This document shows positions 4,582-5,185 of a stretch of DNA of 5,185 nt, piece after piece. This DNA comes from Tardiphaga sp. (GTDB lineage Bacteria; Pseudomonadota; Alphaproteobacteria; Rhizobiales; Xanthobacteraceae). The notes under the pieces were generated by a model, which saw only the letters and a list, made by a program, of their open reading frames with translations, was not told the origin of the DNA and made no database searches. The translations under genes were made by a program, and so were the position numbers. Every line of letters begins with the position of its first letter. Position 1 is the first letter of the stretch. The stretch covers positions 1 through 5,185 of the forward strand of contig JAQGJF010000686.1 in the NCBI GenBank assembly GCA_028290765.1, read 5' to 3'.

Positions 4582-5185
4582 TTAATTTGAAGCCGGCGGC
4601 GTCAGCACCAGAGGTGGACGCGGTTTCGGCGGTCGCGGCGCTGGGCCCGGCGCCGGCCGGATTTCGATCGGCGGCGGCAGCGGCGCGACCTGCTGACTGA
4701 CGACGGGCGCGTTGGAAGCCGGTGCGCTGGAAATCGGCGGTACGGCCGGCGGGTGTGGGACGATTAATTTCGGCTTCGGTACGACGCGGCGCGGATCACG
4801 CCCAGGCATCGGGATCTCCGGAAGCGGCTGGTCAGAAGGAATCGCGGCCGAGACATCCGGCGGTGCCGTTGTGGCGGGCGGCGTCTCCGCGGCGGGCGGC
4901 AATGTCAGCGCCGGAGGCGGGATCGCAATCGGCAGCGCCGGCGGCGGGATCTCGCCGCGCTCGATCGAATCGAGCCGGCGGGTTTCCCGATCGATCGCCC
5001 TCACCGCCAGCCAGGACGACAGCGCCGCGACATCGACGGTGCGATCCAGTGCGTCGGGCGATCCGACTGCGAACAGCGCGATTTCCGGCCGGCTGGTCGC
5101 CGATCCGAGCGCGGTCGATGCGAGGCTGGCGCGAATATCGGTTTGATCGGCGGCGATGTCGTAGCCGCCGGACACGATCGCCTTC
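4582..5185 (-). CDS. AsmA-like protein, C-terminal end with proline-rich tail (partial)
   Basis: About 200 C-terminal residues of a larger protein, open at the right edge; the true start lies outside the window, so the GTG at 5175 should not be taken as one. The first 80 or so visible residues carry a beta-rich pattern: SGGYDIAADQTDIRASL, then SRPEIALFAVGSPDALDRTVD, then LSSWLAVRAIDRETRRLDSIE. This is how I recall the end of AsmA-family C-terminal domains in Bradyrhizobium relatives. AsmA proteins are large, usually anchored in the inner membrane, and linked to outer-membrane and lipid homeostasis. The remaining 120 or so residues are a Pro/Ala-rich, probably disordered tail with basic patches (RDPRRVVPKPK; PRPPKPRPP), ending LTPPASN. 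The gene converges on the RHH gene. The family call rests on a partial domain; the tail itself gives no functional clue. Confidence 0.75.
   Translation of the reverse strand, partial: KAIVSGGYDIAADQTDIRASLASTALGSATSRPEIALFAVGSPDALDRTVDVAALSSWLAVRAIDRETRRLDSIERGEIPPPALPIAIPPPALTLPPAAETPPATTAPPDVSAAIPSDQPLPEIPMPGRDPRRVVPKPKLIVPHPPAVPPISSAPASNAPVVSQQVAPLPPPIEIRPAPGPAPRPPKPRPPLVLTPPASN

Noticed and set aside
4712..5146. A 144-codon glycine-rich frame on the plus strand opposite the AsmA-like tail.
   Set aside because: Its Gly/Ser-rich content is the mirror of proline codons on the other strand, and the minus-strand frame continues past the window with a recognisable domain.

Overview
The window looks like a chromosomal segment from a GC-rich alphaproteobacterium of the Bradyrhizobium/Rhodopseudomonas (Nitrobacteraceae) type. 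This rests on three things: a circularly permuted two-piece tmRNA gene with the tag ANDNYAPVAQAA, an alphaproteobacterial-type SspB adaptor, and the order sspB - fumC - DUF4169 - ribbon-helix-helix gene. The organism is inferred from pattern recognition, not from a database search. Most of the window reads as ordinary core genome. The less-explained material is in the intergenic DNA and two small proteins.

Layout. (1) Positions 1-958, minus strand: two overlapping genes for the two halves of a short-chain chromate transporter (CHR family). The downstream one runs off the left edge. (2) About 959-1175: non-coding DNA between the divergent chromate genes and ssrA. (3) About 1176-1513, plus strand: a -10-like box and ssrA, with the acceptor piece first, then an excised hairpin spacer, then the coding piece with the degradation tag. 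(4) 1682-2221: sspB, the ClpXP adaptor for ssrA-tagged proteins, preceded by a possible 23-codon leader ORF whose stop overlaps the sspB start. (5) 2324-3742: fumC, class II fumarase, followed by a plausible intrinsic terminator. (6) 3743-4077: a 335-bp AT-rich gap (about 44 % GC over 3841-4020) with spaced repeats and a palindrome that look like regulatory sites. (7) 4078-4517: a two-gene unit with ATGA overlap, a 62-residue DUF4169-type basic protein and an 84-residue ribbon-helix-helix protein. (8) 4516-4575: a long imperfect hairpin built of 7-bp units between convergent genes. (9) 4582-5185, minus strand: the C-terminal end of an AsmA-like protein with a proline-rich tail.

How they work together. 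ssrA and sspB form one quality-control module: tmRNA rescues stalled ribosomes and tags the nascent chain, and SspB hands the tagged chain to ClpXP. fumC is central metabolism (TCA cycle) and shows no functional link beyond position. The DUF4169/RHH pair has unknown function. The DUF4169 N-terminus resembles the SspB C-terminal tail, which suggests a testable link to ClpX. No CRISPR array, insertion sequence, prophage or tRNA gene was seen.
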